Positions 10,405 to 20,827 of a DNA stretch of 64,000 nucleotides are shown in pieces. Position 1 is the stretch's first letter, and every line of letters begins with the position of its first letter. The stretch is from Porpolomopsis calyptriformis (Eukaryota; Basidiomycota; Agaricomycetes; Agaricales; Hygrophoraceae), in NCBI GenBank assembly GCA_951640195.1, contig OX621171.1:682001-746000 (forward strand), given 5' to 3'. The position numbers and the translations under genes were made by a program. The notes below the pieces were generated by a model. The model did no database searches and was not told where the DNA came from. It worked only from the letters and a program-made list of their open reading frames with translations.

Positions 10405-10814
10405 TGTCACGGTCATAATTTTCCTTCTTTTTCTTTATCTAATCGTATGCAAACCTATCTCTTATCTTGGGATTTCCCCCATCTGTTATCGGGATTCCCC
10501 ATTACCTTCCCCAGGGATTCCCCAGGGATTCCCCCTTACTTTACCTATATGTGGACACACTTCATTTCCGTTGTGTTTCAACCCCTTTATGATTCGTCAT
10601 CGATCACGATGACTCATCCTTATCTCTGCCGCATGTTATGTCGCACTGACTCACACAGATAAGTAGTCAGTATATAAAGAGTACTTCTGTACGTATCAGC
10701 CCTTAAGTCTGATTCCTCGTTAGCCTACTCATAACAAGGACTTGGAACAATCTCTTATATCTCTTGGGACAGAACACCCGAAGTAAAACGCGTTCCGACA
10801 ACCGGTTTATAACA
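10405..10814 (+). repeat. Element A 3' LTR
   Basis: This 410-bp copy of 3906-4315 is preceded by a short purine-rich run (aaaagccgagg) that could serve as polypurine tract. The block GGACGAATTTCCTT about 30 bp before the LTR recurs before the 3' LTR of C and, slightly changed, of D. Confidence 0.95.
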
Positions 10815-10819
10815 AATAC

Positions 10820-11715
10820 TAGAATCATTGTATTAGAATAAATAGCTGAAACGCTATGAAATAACCTACTTCTTGGTGGGATCTGCAAAGTCCTTCAAGT
10901 ATTTGATCGGACACAGGAGTCAACCAAGGACTTTGTGGTTAAATCCTTGTGTAGTTACCTTAGCACTTTTAGCTGGGATAGCTGGTTCAAGCATTTTGTT
11001 TGGAAGTTCAAGCACAACATAGGCAAGTCCATCATGCCACGCCAGACCCTTGATTCATCTGAGGTAAAATGATAATGAGATTTCAGCACGAGATATCTAT
11101 GATGGACACACCACTCTTGAAATCCCTTCAATCCTTCCTAGCTCCCAAATATACATTTGTTTGTTATCCCTGAAGTTGGGTGATGATTTGAGAATGATCT
11201 TGTATGCATTGAGAAGCTCTGTGTAGTGCTCCAGTTCCATCCTGTGATCACAATATCAATATATAAAATATTAATATGGAAAGGCATGTACTCGATTTCA
11301 TCTTCACTGTTGTCATTCTAATCTGGGGAGTTTCTATGTAGTCCAACATCAAAAACAAGAGAATAATATAGAAAAGGGTTGTAACTGCATACAACCCAAT
11401 GGGCAAGCTTCATGAATGGAACATAGCCTACAAGCCTGAAAAGAAAATTGGTAACAACATGCGCTATTATTTCAATGCAATAGCTTACCACCATTTAGGG
11501 ACTGCAGCCTCATAGCTTTGTTCTTGTTCAGAGGTGTCGTTGTGGTAATCAGATAAGGCGTTAGGCACTGGCATGGTGAAGATGTGAGCAGATGACATGT
11601 AAGACAGAGTGGAGATGCATAAGTGGGGGATGACATGTAGCTTGGGGAGGATATGTCTAGATGGTGGGAAGTGGAAGAGGGAGGCTTAGGGTTTAGGGTA
11701 ATATACACCCAACAT
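10820..11715 (-). pseudogene. DUF6698-type gene, copy 1, 5' half
   Basis: This is the upstream half of the gene cut by element A. Reading leftwards, segments include MELEHYTELLNAYKIILKSS (about 11240-11180), WHDGLAYVVLELPNKMLEP (near 11040-10980), QGFNHKVLG followed by a TGA, and LLCPIKYLKDFADPTKK (near 10920-10870). In the family as I recall it, 'GFNH..xGRLLCP' is a hallmark, and the stop replaces its Arg. The start is uncertain: a Ser/Pro-rich N-terminal frame begins near 11708, about 50 bp from the divergent Plavaka reading frame. Several introns are likely but not fully resolved. The 3' half is at 2880-3900. Confidence 0.7.
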
Positions 11716-11766
11716 GGAAGTAACTGGAGATGAACTTAGTATGCAAAATTCACTAAGCCCCCCCCC

Positions 11767-12579
11767 ATGAAACTACTCCAGCTGTATTTCATCCTTGTAA
11801 TGGCTGTGGTGTGCTCAGGATACAGGTGACAGTTTCGAAACAACCACAGACTTATGAAGCACTGGAACTTGTGCAAAGAGGTTGTCAAAAGGATCTCTTG
11901 TCTTGCCCAGAAAGATCAGAAGCATTTGGAAGTCAAACGAGCAGCTAAAATTGCCTGGAGGTTGGGAGGAGATATTGCAGAGGAACTGGGATATTCGAAG
12001 TCCTAACAATCATGCAAATGTAGAGGTATGTCTTATTTTTTTAGTAAACATTGTCAGTTCATACAAATAATATTTAATAGTTTCAAGCTGCTATTGATCA
12101 TCACATTGAAGCCCATGTCCCCCCCCCCAACCTCTTCTGGCCGCATCCAATGATTCCCTCAACAATATAATGATTACCTACCATCATCTACAACCAAAGT
12201 ACCCCATATGCCCCCTCCTGTTACCTAGGTGCTACTATCACAGAACAATGAAGTTCAGGCTTCCGAGTCTGAACATATCCCTGATCCTCCCAACCCTCCT
12301 GATTCCCCAAATCCCTCCAATCACACTTTCTTTGAAACTGAACCAAATGAATTTGGACTTTACCAGCAATATCCCAACTTCCCAACATATCAACCAGACC
12401 AAGACATATCCTTGGATGCCTTTTGTGATTCTCCTGGACTTGCCGATAGCAATCGTGGACTTGGGAACTGGTGGTCTGGACTTGGGATGTCATTTTCAGC
12501 AATCGCAGATAATATCTACAAGCCTTTCCTCAATGGGACAGTTCTTAACCTAATGAACTAGTATTACAATGGCTCCACA
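11767..12579 (+). pseudogene. Plavaka-type transposase, N-terminal fragment
   Basis: A cysteine-rich start (CNGCG, then in another frame RFRNNHRLMKHWNLC) looks like the C2HC zinc finger that opens Plavaka transposases. It is followed by a Lys-rich helix. After an intron ending near 12080, the frame at 12229-12561 encodes FGLYQQYPNFPTYQPDQDIS, a DSPGLAD block, NWWSGLGMSFSAIADN and FLNGTVLNLMN. A TAG then replaces the Trp of the usual 'LMxWYY' motif, followed by YYNGSTMK. The equivalent better kept gene is 53366-64000. Homology ends at about 12580, where Gag-like sequence of element D begins. The fragment is therefore a truncated, frameshifted relic. It is divergent to DUF6698 copy 1. Confidence 0.75.
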
Positions 12580-13041
12580 ATGAAAGGAAAGAAGTCCAAA
12601 GCCAGATCAAGTCCCCAAGGAAACCCCTCCCACTCTGCCACTACCACATCATCCCTGATCAAACAAGAATTGAGAGAAGCCTCTCTCAAAACTGCGAAAC
12701 AAGATAACTCCTCCATTACTTGCTACAACTGTGGCAAAAAAGGACACTATGCTAACAAATGTTGAAGCCCCTGTGCTGATAACATTCCAGCATGTCAAGA
12801 AGCCACAGCTTCCACTCAAGGAAAAGGAGGAAATCACAGTCAAGGTAAAGGACAGAATGTCTGAACAATTAATCAGGTTGATACAGAGGAATCAGAAGCA
12901 CAGATTGAAGAAGTACTGGAGGACAATGAGAAAGAGAAAAGGATGGTGAAGGACAACTTGAAAGATATGGGAATTGTAAATTGGGACAAGGAGAGATGGG
13001 CTGCGCTAGCTCAAGCGTTAAAAGAGCAAAAGGATTTTTAG
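12580..13041 (+). pseudogene. gag: Element D Gag, C-terminal remnant
   Basis: The remnant encodes a CCHC zinc knuckle, CYNCGKKGHYANKC (near 12721-12765), followed by TGA and then an acidic/basic tail ending GIVNWDKERWAALAQALKEQ and KDF at TAG 13039-13041. The capsid part is missing. The end reads AAG GAT TTT TAG, a degenerate version of the slippery GGGTTTT stop context of A, B and C, and pol again continues in the -1 frame. Confidence 0.75.
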
Positions 13042-16000
13042 TCCGGCCAAGTGCTGAGAGCCTGAGCACTTTGGCTGTGTCCCATGTATGTGTACCATCA
13101 TCTATGAAGAGATTTCATTTTCTTGGCACACTTGAACAGGGCAAAGGCGCTCTCAAATTTTATCTTTGGATTATGAGTGCTGACAATCTTCGATAAGTGG
13201 CTATTATAGCACTCATTAACTCTGGTGCCTCAGGGAATTTTATTGATGAAGCTTTCATTTGTCAAATGGAGATATCAACCTATCCATTGGATGAGGTTAT
13301 ACCAGTATGAAACACTGATGGTTCTGAGAACTAAGGAGGTCCCATCACACATAATGCAGACCTGTTTATCAAGGCACCAGATTTATCTTTTTCAGAATGA
13401 ATATGGTTGGAGGTCACCAACTTGGGAAGAAAACAGCAGGTCATCCTTAGCTTCCCATGGCTCTTGTGACACAACCCCACCATAAATTGGACAAAAGGCA
13501 CCTTAACTTTTGTGTCTGGTGACACACTGTTCAGTAGTATGCGAGTCAGAGTGTTGCCCCCACAGGAAGAACTCTATGTCTTTGATTCGAGTCTGAAACA
13601 TGACTCTTTTATCCGTTTGGTCAGAGTTGACCACTCCCAACCAGTTTCCATCAAGGAGGATATCAAATCTTTCATTCCCAGTCATTATCACAATTTCTGG
13701 CATGTTTTCCATACCGCAGAATGTAACAAACTCCCTCCTTGATGTCCTTTCGATCATGTGATTAACCTCTACCCAAACACTAAATTCCAAGTCAGAAAAC
13801 TCTATCTCCAAACAGGTTGGATACATCCATTGAAATCACCCCAAGCTACTCCTTTCTTCTTTGTGAAAAAGGCCAAAGAAATCAATACCAAAGGTCTCAG
13901 TGCTGGCTTACATCCTATCCAGGACTATTGCTACATTAACTCAAGGACCATTCCTGATCACTACCCTCTTCCCCTTTTATCGGAAATCCTCCAAGTACCA
14001 AAGCTTGCTATAGCTTCTCTTTTCACTGTCATTGATATTCAATGGGGATTTAACAACATACGACTCAAGGAAGGTGACAAATGGAAAGCAGCTTTCATCA
14101 CTAATCATGGACTCTTTGAACTGACTGTTATGTTCTTTGGACTACAAAATTCCCCAGCATCTTTTCAACAAATGATTGATATTCTTTTCAAACCTGTTCT
14201 GGACTCTGGCTGTGTCCACATCTATATTGACAATATCCTTATCAGGGGTGACACTGCTGAAGAAATCTGCTACTGGACTGATGAAACCCTCAAGCTTATG
14301 GAGAAGAATCAACTATCCGCCAAACCTGTCAAATGTCAAATGGAGAAGACCTTGGTCACCTATCTTAGTATGATTATTTCCAAAGGTCAACTCACTATCA
14401 ACCCAAAAAAGGTGGATGCTATTATCAATTGGCTGACACCACAAAAGTTGCAAGATCTCCAATCTTTCCTTGGCACTACCAACTTCTGGCGCCGCTATAT
14501 CAAAAGTTTCTCCTCAGTTGTTGGTCCCCTTTGTGGCCTCTTGTGAAAAGACTAACCTTGGGATTGGTCTCCCTTGTGTCAAAAAGCTTTTGAACAGCTC
14601 AAACATCTCATCACCACAGCCCCCATCCTTCTCACTCCCCAGCCAGACCTGCCTTATCTCTTAGAAACTGATACCTCAGATTTCAGTATTGGCATGGTCT
14701 TGTCTCAGAAACACAACAATAGTTGGCACCCTGTTAGCTTTTTCTCGAAATCCGTACTCCCTGCTGAGTACAACTATCCTACCCACAATCTGGAAATGCT
14801 TGTGATTGTTACCTCCCTCAAGTATTGGCGCTATCTTTTAGAAGGTGCAAGGGATACTGTATTGATAAAAACAGACAAATTAGTGCTCAAGTACTTTATG
14901 CAAAATGGATCCCTCTCCAGACAACAAGCATGATGGATGGAATTCTTAGGCAGATTCAACTTTAAAATTGAGTACTCCCATGCAGTCAAAAATAAAGCCA
15001 ATAGACTTTCTCACCAACCTAATCACCATCATTCAGAAAAAGAAGAACTAGAAGGTCAAGCCCTCCTTCCTTCTGAACGTTTCATTAATGCCATCATTTC
15101 CTTGTCTGAACCCTCTTTCATATCAAGACTTTGCTTCCCCAACTTTGATCAAATCCCAGAGGACATTTGCATCAAATTATCCAATCCCTCTTCTGGCTAC
15201 TCCTTCACTGACAGAATTGTGAGAGATGCAGGAGATCATATTGTCATGCCAGCAGACATATCACTATGCACAGAGATAATTCGATTGACCCACTCCCTAC
15301 CCCAGGGAGGCCATCCCGGAATTGAGAAGACATGTGAGCTTGTGTTGCAGAACTACACCTAGAGTAGTGCTACCCCTGACATCTGTGTATTCATATCATC
15401 TTGTCTGACCTGCCAACAAGTCAAGCTTTACCCTTCAAAGCCTGCAGGTCTCCTTGAACCTATTCCCCCTTCATGTCGACCTTGGGAAGAAATCACTGCC
15501 AATCTAATCATAGAGCTCCCTCAATCATCTGGCTATGATGCTGTTTTAGTCATTGTAGATGGTTTTACTAAATGTGCTTATTTCATTCTGACAACTTCAA
15601 ATATCTCAGCAGAAGGAGTTGCAAAACTCTTTAGGGACAATGTGTGGAAACACCATGGTTGGCCAAAGAAGATCATAACTGATCGAGGAACACAATTCAC
15701 TTCTAAATTCGTGAAAGCTCTCAATGCTCACTTGGGAATCATTTCTGGTCTATCCACTGCTTATCATCCCCAAACTGATGGCCAAACAGAATATACCAAT
15801 CAAGAACTTGAGCAATACCTTCATTTATACACTAACTTTATGCAAGACAATTAGTCCAATTAGCTATCCCCAGCTGAATTCGTGTATAACAACTGACAAT
15901 ACTCCTTGACAAAACACACTCCCTTTTATCTTGATACTGGTCAACATCCTTTCATCCCATCTGTCCCCACAACTTCCACTTCCAACCCTGCAGCAGACAC

Positions 16001-16529
16001 CTTTCATAATCATCTCACAGAAGCCTGTGAAGAAGCCTCAAAAGCTCTAGAAGCCATGGCCAAAACTATGAAACGCTTCACAGATCACAAACAGAAAGAT
16101 ACCCAACTCCAAATAGGTCAATTTGTTTATCTTCATACGCGTAACTTAAAAAAGGTCGTCCAACCTTCAAACTCGATGTCCGATGCACTGGACCTTTCAA
16201 AGTTCTAGAAAGAATCAGAAAAGTCTCTTATCACCTGGCCCTCCCTATCTCCTGGAAAATCCATGACGTCTTTCACATTTCACTCCTGAGACCCGCCAAT
16301 ATAAATACCAATCTCCATCCAGAAGAAATGGACAATAATCTCTGTCTGCCTCCAGATATCATTCAAGTGAAAGAAGAATACAAGGTCAAACAAATTCTTC
16401 AACATTACAGGTCTACCTGATGTCATATGTATTTGGTTAAATGGGTCAGCTATCCCATTGAAGAAGAACCTCCTTCATGCAAAAGAACGAATTCTAGAAT
16501 ACAAACGATCAATTCAAATGGCGACTTAA
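13036..16529 (+). pseudogene. pol: Element D Pol, multiply broken
   Basis: Recognisable pieces in order are: protease (INSGASGNFIDEAF near 13220), RT (TPFFFVKKAKE, FTVIDIQWGFNN, YIDN near 14226), RNase H (LETDTSDFS, with YPTHNLEML), integrase (zinc segment GGHPGIEKTCEL, TDRGTQF, YHPQTDGQTEYTNQE) and a frameshifted chromodomain (YLVKWVSYPIEE). The RT active site is YIDN instead of YIDD, so the second catalytic Asp is lost. More than ten stops and several frame changes are visible, and sequence is missing between about 13800 and 13815 relative to A and C. It cannot encode a working polyprotein. Confidence 0.88.
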
Positions 16530-16613
16530 TCGCTCTTTCACAGTATCAACTCCCCTCTTTTGTATTTTCACTTTCATCACCCTTTTCAAACTCCAACTCA
16601 CAGGGACAACACG

Positions 16614-17210
16614 ATGGGTAGGAGGGGTCTCCTACCCGTCCACTGGAGGACAACCCCCTCGTCATGCTCCCCCTCCACTTGCCTCCATATTGTCTGCCTA
16701 TGGAGAGGCTGAGCTTGCCAGACAACTCTGGCAACACAACTGTCATACGTGGAATTGGGCCCTCTCCATGTGGCCTGAAGAGATTAATGCACTACCCATC
16801 CCACCTGAGCAAATTATCAAGTCATTGAAGAAGGATGTCAATTACTACAAGAGCGAGATCACAAGATTGAACAAAGAGTTATACAATCAGTGGTTGGAGT
16901 TGGATTAGGAAAGGAGAATGAGCAAACACTGGAGAGAACAGGTGAAATATTGGGAAACATGAGGAAGTCACAAAGGTACTTCCCCATCTTGATTCCCCTG
17001 CTCCCCCTGTTTTCCTGGGTCCACTCATCATTCCCCCCGGCTCATCATCGAACCCCATTACTATCCCTGATGATAACAATACTTCCCTGGCTGACATTAT
17101 TTCCCCATCGACCACCCTTCCTAACAAGGACTTATCCTAGTCCTTCCCCTCTACCGCACCCAACAACCCTTTCAAAGGTTGCCTTGAATTTTGGGACAAA
17201 ATTCCTTTTA
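16614..17210 (+). pseudogene. Element D accessory ORF3 remnant
   Basis: This lies between pol and the 3' LTR, in the same slot as ORF3 of A, B and C. The best open part is 16690-16908, encoding GEAELARQLWQHNCHTWNWA and IIKSLKKDVNYYKSEITRLN, a Trp-rich helical segment then a coiled-coil-like heptad pattern. Flanking frames are broken. There is no sequence-level family assignment; position and coiled-coil character are what it shares with the other ORF3s. Confidence 0.45.
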
Positions 17211-17217
17211 GTGTGGG

Positions 17218-17631
17218 TGTATATCATGGATGTACTTTTTCTTTTTTCTTTTAGTCATACTTGATTAGTCTCTATTCCATTTATCCTTCCATCTTACCAT
17301 TTTATATATATAGAGACTGATTACATGTACTTTCATTCCAACTCTTCACGAGTCACATTCCGTTTCCATTATTCCTTTTGTGACTCTTTATAAGTCACGT
17401 TCCGTTTCCGTTATTCCTTTTGTGACTCTTCACTAGTCACATTCCAGATTCTTTGTAATCATCCTTATGACTGACTCATGGCAACTCAGGTAGTTAGTAT
17501 ATAAAGCCTGACCTTTAGTCAGTAGGTTAAGTTCAATTCCTAGGTAGCTCCCCCACTCTTTAGTCAAATTCCTATTCCTCATCAGCCCCTCCAATGTGAG
17601 AAGTAAAACCTTCGACTACCAAATCATAACA
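17218..17631 (+). repeat. Element D 3' LTR
   Basis: About 414 bp, starting TGTATATCATGG and ending ATCATAACA. It holds a TATA box (TATATAAA near 17500) and repeated TGACTC/AGTCAC words. The upstream block TTGGGACAAAATTCCTTTT matches the pre-LTR block of A and C. The left end was placed by the TG dinucleotide after the G-rich tract and could be off by a few bases. Confidence 0.75.
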
Positions 17632-18417
17632 GAGAGCAGTTTTTATATTGACCCTTTTAAATGTTCAGCCAAACAGGCTGTTGTTATCGTCAGCTGAATT
17701 CAAGGCATTCAAGGCCAGGTTGGATCTCCATTTGACCACCATGTTCCCCTCATTCTGTGTGGTATGTGGTCTCTTTCACAGCTTTATCTACTTATTACAC
17801 AGTTGATACTAGCAGGCAATTGGGCCATTGTCAAAGCATTTACTTGCGCAAGCCTGTACCTTTCAGATCACATCAGCAGAACAAGTCATTCAATGGATGC
17901 CAATCCATAGCATCTAGAACATGTTTTAAACAATAAATTTTGATCATGCCAAGTCAGCAGTGTTGCAACAAGGTCCGAATGTCTGAGATCGCCTCTCTAT
18001 AAACTTTAATCTGGAAGGGGGCCCCCCCTTCCAGATGTAAAAAGACATTGTAGATTATAATTTGAGTCTCCGCTAAGATTAAAATGACCAATCCATCCAA
18101 AAATGGATAGGGCCTTCCAGTTCCCTCCAACATTATATGCTCGACGCTCCCAATGTTGTAGTATATTGTGTAAGCTTGGACCACCTGACTTTTACACCTG
18201 AGGCCATCAGATGTCAAGTTCTGGCCTCTCCTTAGGGGTTATCAATTCTTATTGTTCTCACAGGTCATCCTCACTTTGGGTCTTGCAGTCTATCTATGAC
18301 AGCAATCTTGCTGCTGCCATAAAATGCCTTACGTCTTGCGTTAAGTCACCATCTATCCCACTTCCCCTCCTTAGCACAAAGTCATTCATTTAGACATACA
18401 TCTTTGTGGATTCTCCA
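17632..18417. other. Spacer before the DUF6818 gene, no supported gene
   Basis: Short open segments only. It presumably contains the left end of the PIF/Harbinger-like unit and its DUF6818 promoter, but I could not find a terminal inverted repeat matching the region right of 50489. A GC-rich palindrome is listed separately. Confidence 0.35.
18009..18036. repeat. GC-rich palindrome
   Basis: ATCTGGAA, then five G and seven C, then TTCCAGAT: a near-perfect 28-nt inverted repeat in AT-rich surroundings. It may be a hairpin, a protein-binding site or the scar of two abutting repeat ends. Confidence 0.7.
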
Positions 18418-19888
18418 ATGGCCAATTGTACCCAGTCACTCAACACCATCGCTTCCGGAAATGATCGCGCCCCCCTCGCGTTGACTGCGCCTTGGGGCTA
18501 TTCTGCCTCAGAAGTAGATGCAATTCAACAACTGGTATGTTTCCACCTCCCCCACCACACACTAATACTCACACCAGTGCTGGATGAGGTTGTCTACATT
18601 CAGTGAGGGCTTTACTCCCACCCATGGTATACCTGAAGGACAGTACAAGTTTGTACATATTTTTTAGTATTCTAATATGCGTACTATACACTAACTTAAT
18701 ACAGCTGTTGATGGCTCTCAATGGGCTGCCAAGTGCGATGTTCACAGTCCCTTAACTCCCCTCCTCGCTTTCATTGGATCCCGACATCAAAAATATTCCC
18801 CCAGCCCAGCCCAGTATACCTACTCACCTAGCAACCAAGGTTGGTGGGGCTGGCCACATCAAAAAGAAACCAGCTGTGAAGAAGGCATGCATTGCCTTGA
18901 AGCATAAAGGCGCCATTGCTGATGTTTCCCCACTAATTGTCAAGAAAAAGTGAGGCTGCGGCACTGGCTCAACAAACTATTCACCAGAAGAGGTTGGCAC
19001 CCTCCTGGACATTGTGGAGGACCTACTTCCCATTGGAAGTAAGGGTTGGAAGGAGGTTGGGAAGGCCTTTTACAAGTGGGCAAGGGTACGTGGACAAATA
19101 ACTCGAGAGTATCGATCGCTCGAGTCCAAGTTCAAGCAGGTAAGTGTTATTTTATTGTATTGATCATTATATGTATCTAATATATATACATCCCATTAGC
19201 TCATTCACATAGGAAAGCTGACTGGGGACACTAAGTGCCCACCAGAAATCGATCACATGCATGCCATCCTTACAGCCATGAATGATAAAGTTGGAATGAG
19301 GGATCTTGATGATGAAGAGATCGCTAACAAAGTCACTGACCACAATGTTGTAGCAATGATGAACTCCTAGCTACAGTTTTGCCATACAACCCCACTAAGG
19401 TCAAGACTGAACCTGCTGATATTCCCATCCCGATTGCGTGTCAGCCAGATACGCCAAATACAAAACCAAAGACTATGTCCTGCAACCTTTTGAGGTTGAT
19501 ATCCAGCATTCTTGACCCTCAGTTGCAGGCTGCATGAAGTGAGGACAGAAGCATGTGCACTCTGCAATTGGCACAGATATTCACATTGTCCAACCAACTC
19601 TGTAACACCCAGGCTATCCTAGAGAGCCTGCGTACTCACCTGGCAGAGTCAGATTATGAAAGGTATGCTGCCAAGCATTGTGCAGACCGCATAGAGATAG
19701 CTGCCCTATTAAGCAAGGCTCGCAGTCTAGCCAAATGATCCTCTCAGAAGCAGAAATGTCAATCTTTAAAGTGGGAGGACTATGCATCCAAGTCTGAAAC
19801 CCCCTCCAGTACCTCCAGCACAAGCATTGGTAGTGCAGAGACTTACATCTACATTGATTCCATGCAGTCCAACATTGTGATGGACTAA
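18418..19888 (+). pseudogene. DUF6818 (Myb/SANT-like) gene
   Basis: From ATG 18418, exon 1 runs to 18534. After an intron of about 180 nt the frame continues with a basic stretch (GHIKKKPAVKKACIALKHKG) and TNYSPEEVGTLLDIVEDLLP-IGSKGWKEVGKAFYKWAR, then ITREYRSLESKFKQ. A second intron (about 19140-19199) leads to GKLTGDTKCPPEIDHMHAIL and a coiled-coil-like C-terminus ending at TAA 19886-19888. The Trp-containing helix pattern is SANT/Myb-like and matches my memory of agaricomycete DUF6818 proteins. Stops at 'KKK*GCG' and 'MNS*LQF', plus later ones, mark decay. It ends 72 bp from, and convergent with, the HARBI1-like transposase. PIF/Harbinger transposons classically carry exactly such a Myb-like partner that binds DNA and imports the transposase. 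Confidence 0.7.
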
Positions 19889-19960
19889 TCATTTGCCCAC
19901 ACTCTTTTTTCTCTTATACCCATCCCTCCCTGATTTCTTTTTCATGTCAAATAGTTTTCA

Positions 19961-20434
19961 TTAGCCTACATTTGAAATAAAAAAAGCTAATGTCAAAATA
20001 AAGCCGCTAAAAGTTCCTACGACCATATGAAAATGACAAACACAATCATTCTGTTGCTGATCTGCAAACAACATATTCTCAAATGAACCCCACACATCCT
20101 CTTCATCCCTAGCTCTCCAGATAGGCATGTAGACAGTACATATTTGATTAAGGCTAACCCGAAGGGTGCGAAGGTTGCACAGTCAGACGCATATCTCCAA
20201 AATATTGGTGCAGCACTGTTTGTAGTTGATCAGGAGTGGTACACAGGGTCAACCAAATGTCCACTGCAGAGTGAGATTACCCCACTCTGCCATTTGGCGA
20301 AATGACAGCAGTTGTTAGTTGAAATTGAGCAAGTTTGTTTGATTAATGGGGTTGGAAGGAAGTTGGCTCCCTTCCTTGATGGGAGTGTGGATATGGCCAC
20401 AGATCTGATCACCTCCACGTGGGAAGGCCATATC
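19961..20434 (-). pseudogene. HARBI1-like transposase, C-terminal piece
   Basis: This is the last third of a PIF/Harbinger DDE transposase. From the insertion point it reads DMAFPRGGDQICGHIHTPIK, then FRQMAEWGNLTLQWTFG and LEICV, VYMPIWRARDEEDVW and SFENMLFADQQQND, ending at TAA 19963-19961. DMAFPRG holds the second catalytic Asp of the DDE_4 domain. The Glu-containing 'QTAEWG' motif follows and is written QMAEWG here. Stops occur after NLLNFN, after WTFG and after LEICV. The central piece is 42692-43020 and the N-terminal piece 49899-50489. Together they make a gene of about 430 codons spread over 30.5 kb by insertions of E1 and B. Confidence 0.85.
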
Positions 20435-20794
20435 TGTTATGTCGGCAGTTAGAGTCTCAGGTTGCTTGAACGAGGGATAACGAAGAGCCTAGTGCATAAG
20501 CTAGGGGTGACAACATTGAAGGACAAATCTAAGGAAGATACAAGCGTTCTGTGCACTTCTTATATCTACCCAGGTCTGGGCTGTGATTTGTGATAACCAC
20601 GGCAATGATCCATGGAATGGCTGACTAATGTACAGTACTGCATAGCCTTGCGCAGCTACTGTGGAGCACGTCTTCATTAGCCAATGGCGTTATCACCTCT
20701 GATCTATGAGAAGATAAGATAAGAGATTAGATAAGGAAAGATAAGATTGGAGATAAGGAAGGTGGGCAAGATGAAAAATGAAGTAGCCATAACA
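20435..20794 (-). repeat. Element E1 3' LTR
   Basis: 360 bp, TGTTATGGC...ACATAACA on the minus strand. It matches the split 5' LTR (27266-27395 and 42461-42691) and the E2 LTRs at its outer ends. The purine tract AAGAGAGGGTGA directly precedes it on the minus strand and is a likely polypurine tract. Confidence 0.92.
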
Positions 20795-20827
20795 TCACCC
20801 TCTCTTCAAATTCGCATCTGCGCAACA

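Larger units (their letters stand above)
3906..10814 (+). mobile_element. Ty3/Gypsy chromovirus A, full length
   Basis: This is a complete LTR retrotransposon of 6909 bp, bounded by 410-bp LTRs (TGT...ACA) and flanked by the 5-bp duplication AATAC at 3901-3905 and 10815-10819. The order is LTR, self-complementary PBS, gag, pol (-1 frame; protease, RT, RNase H, integrase, chromodomain), an extra coiled-coil ORF, LTR. It sits inside a DUF6698-type gene: removing it together with one AATAC rejoins the two halves. The two LTRs differ at only about three positions by eye, two of them CpG sites, so the insertion is recent. Element B (43021-49898) is the same family in an older, more mutated state. 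Confidence 0.95.
12580..17631 (+). mobile_element. Ty3/Gypsy chromovirus D, 5'-truncated
   Basis: A degenerate Gypsy element with the end of gag, a multiply broken pol, an ORF3 remnant and a 3' LTR. No 5' LTR or PBS is present. The left boundary is an abrupt switch from Plavaka coding sequence to Gag sequence near 12580. No target duplication can therefore be assigned; the right flank reads GAGAG. It is related to A, B and C but forms its own family by LTR sequence. It is among the oldest Gypsy copies here by number of stops and frameshifts. Confidence 0.85.

Noticed and set aside
12981..13196. Small plus-strand ORF of 71 codons as a separate gene.
   Set aside because: Its beginning is out of frame with gag and its end is the start of element D pol; it is only the -1 junction of a broken element.
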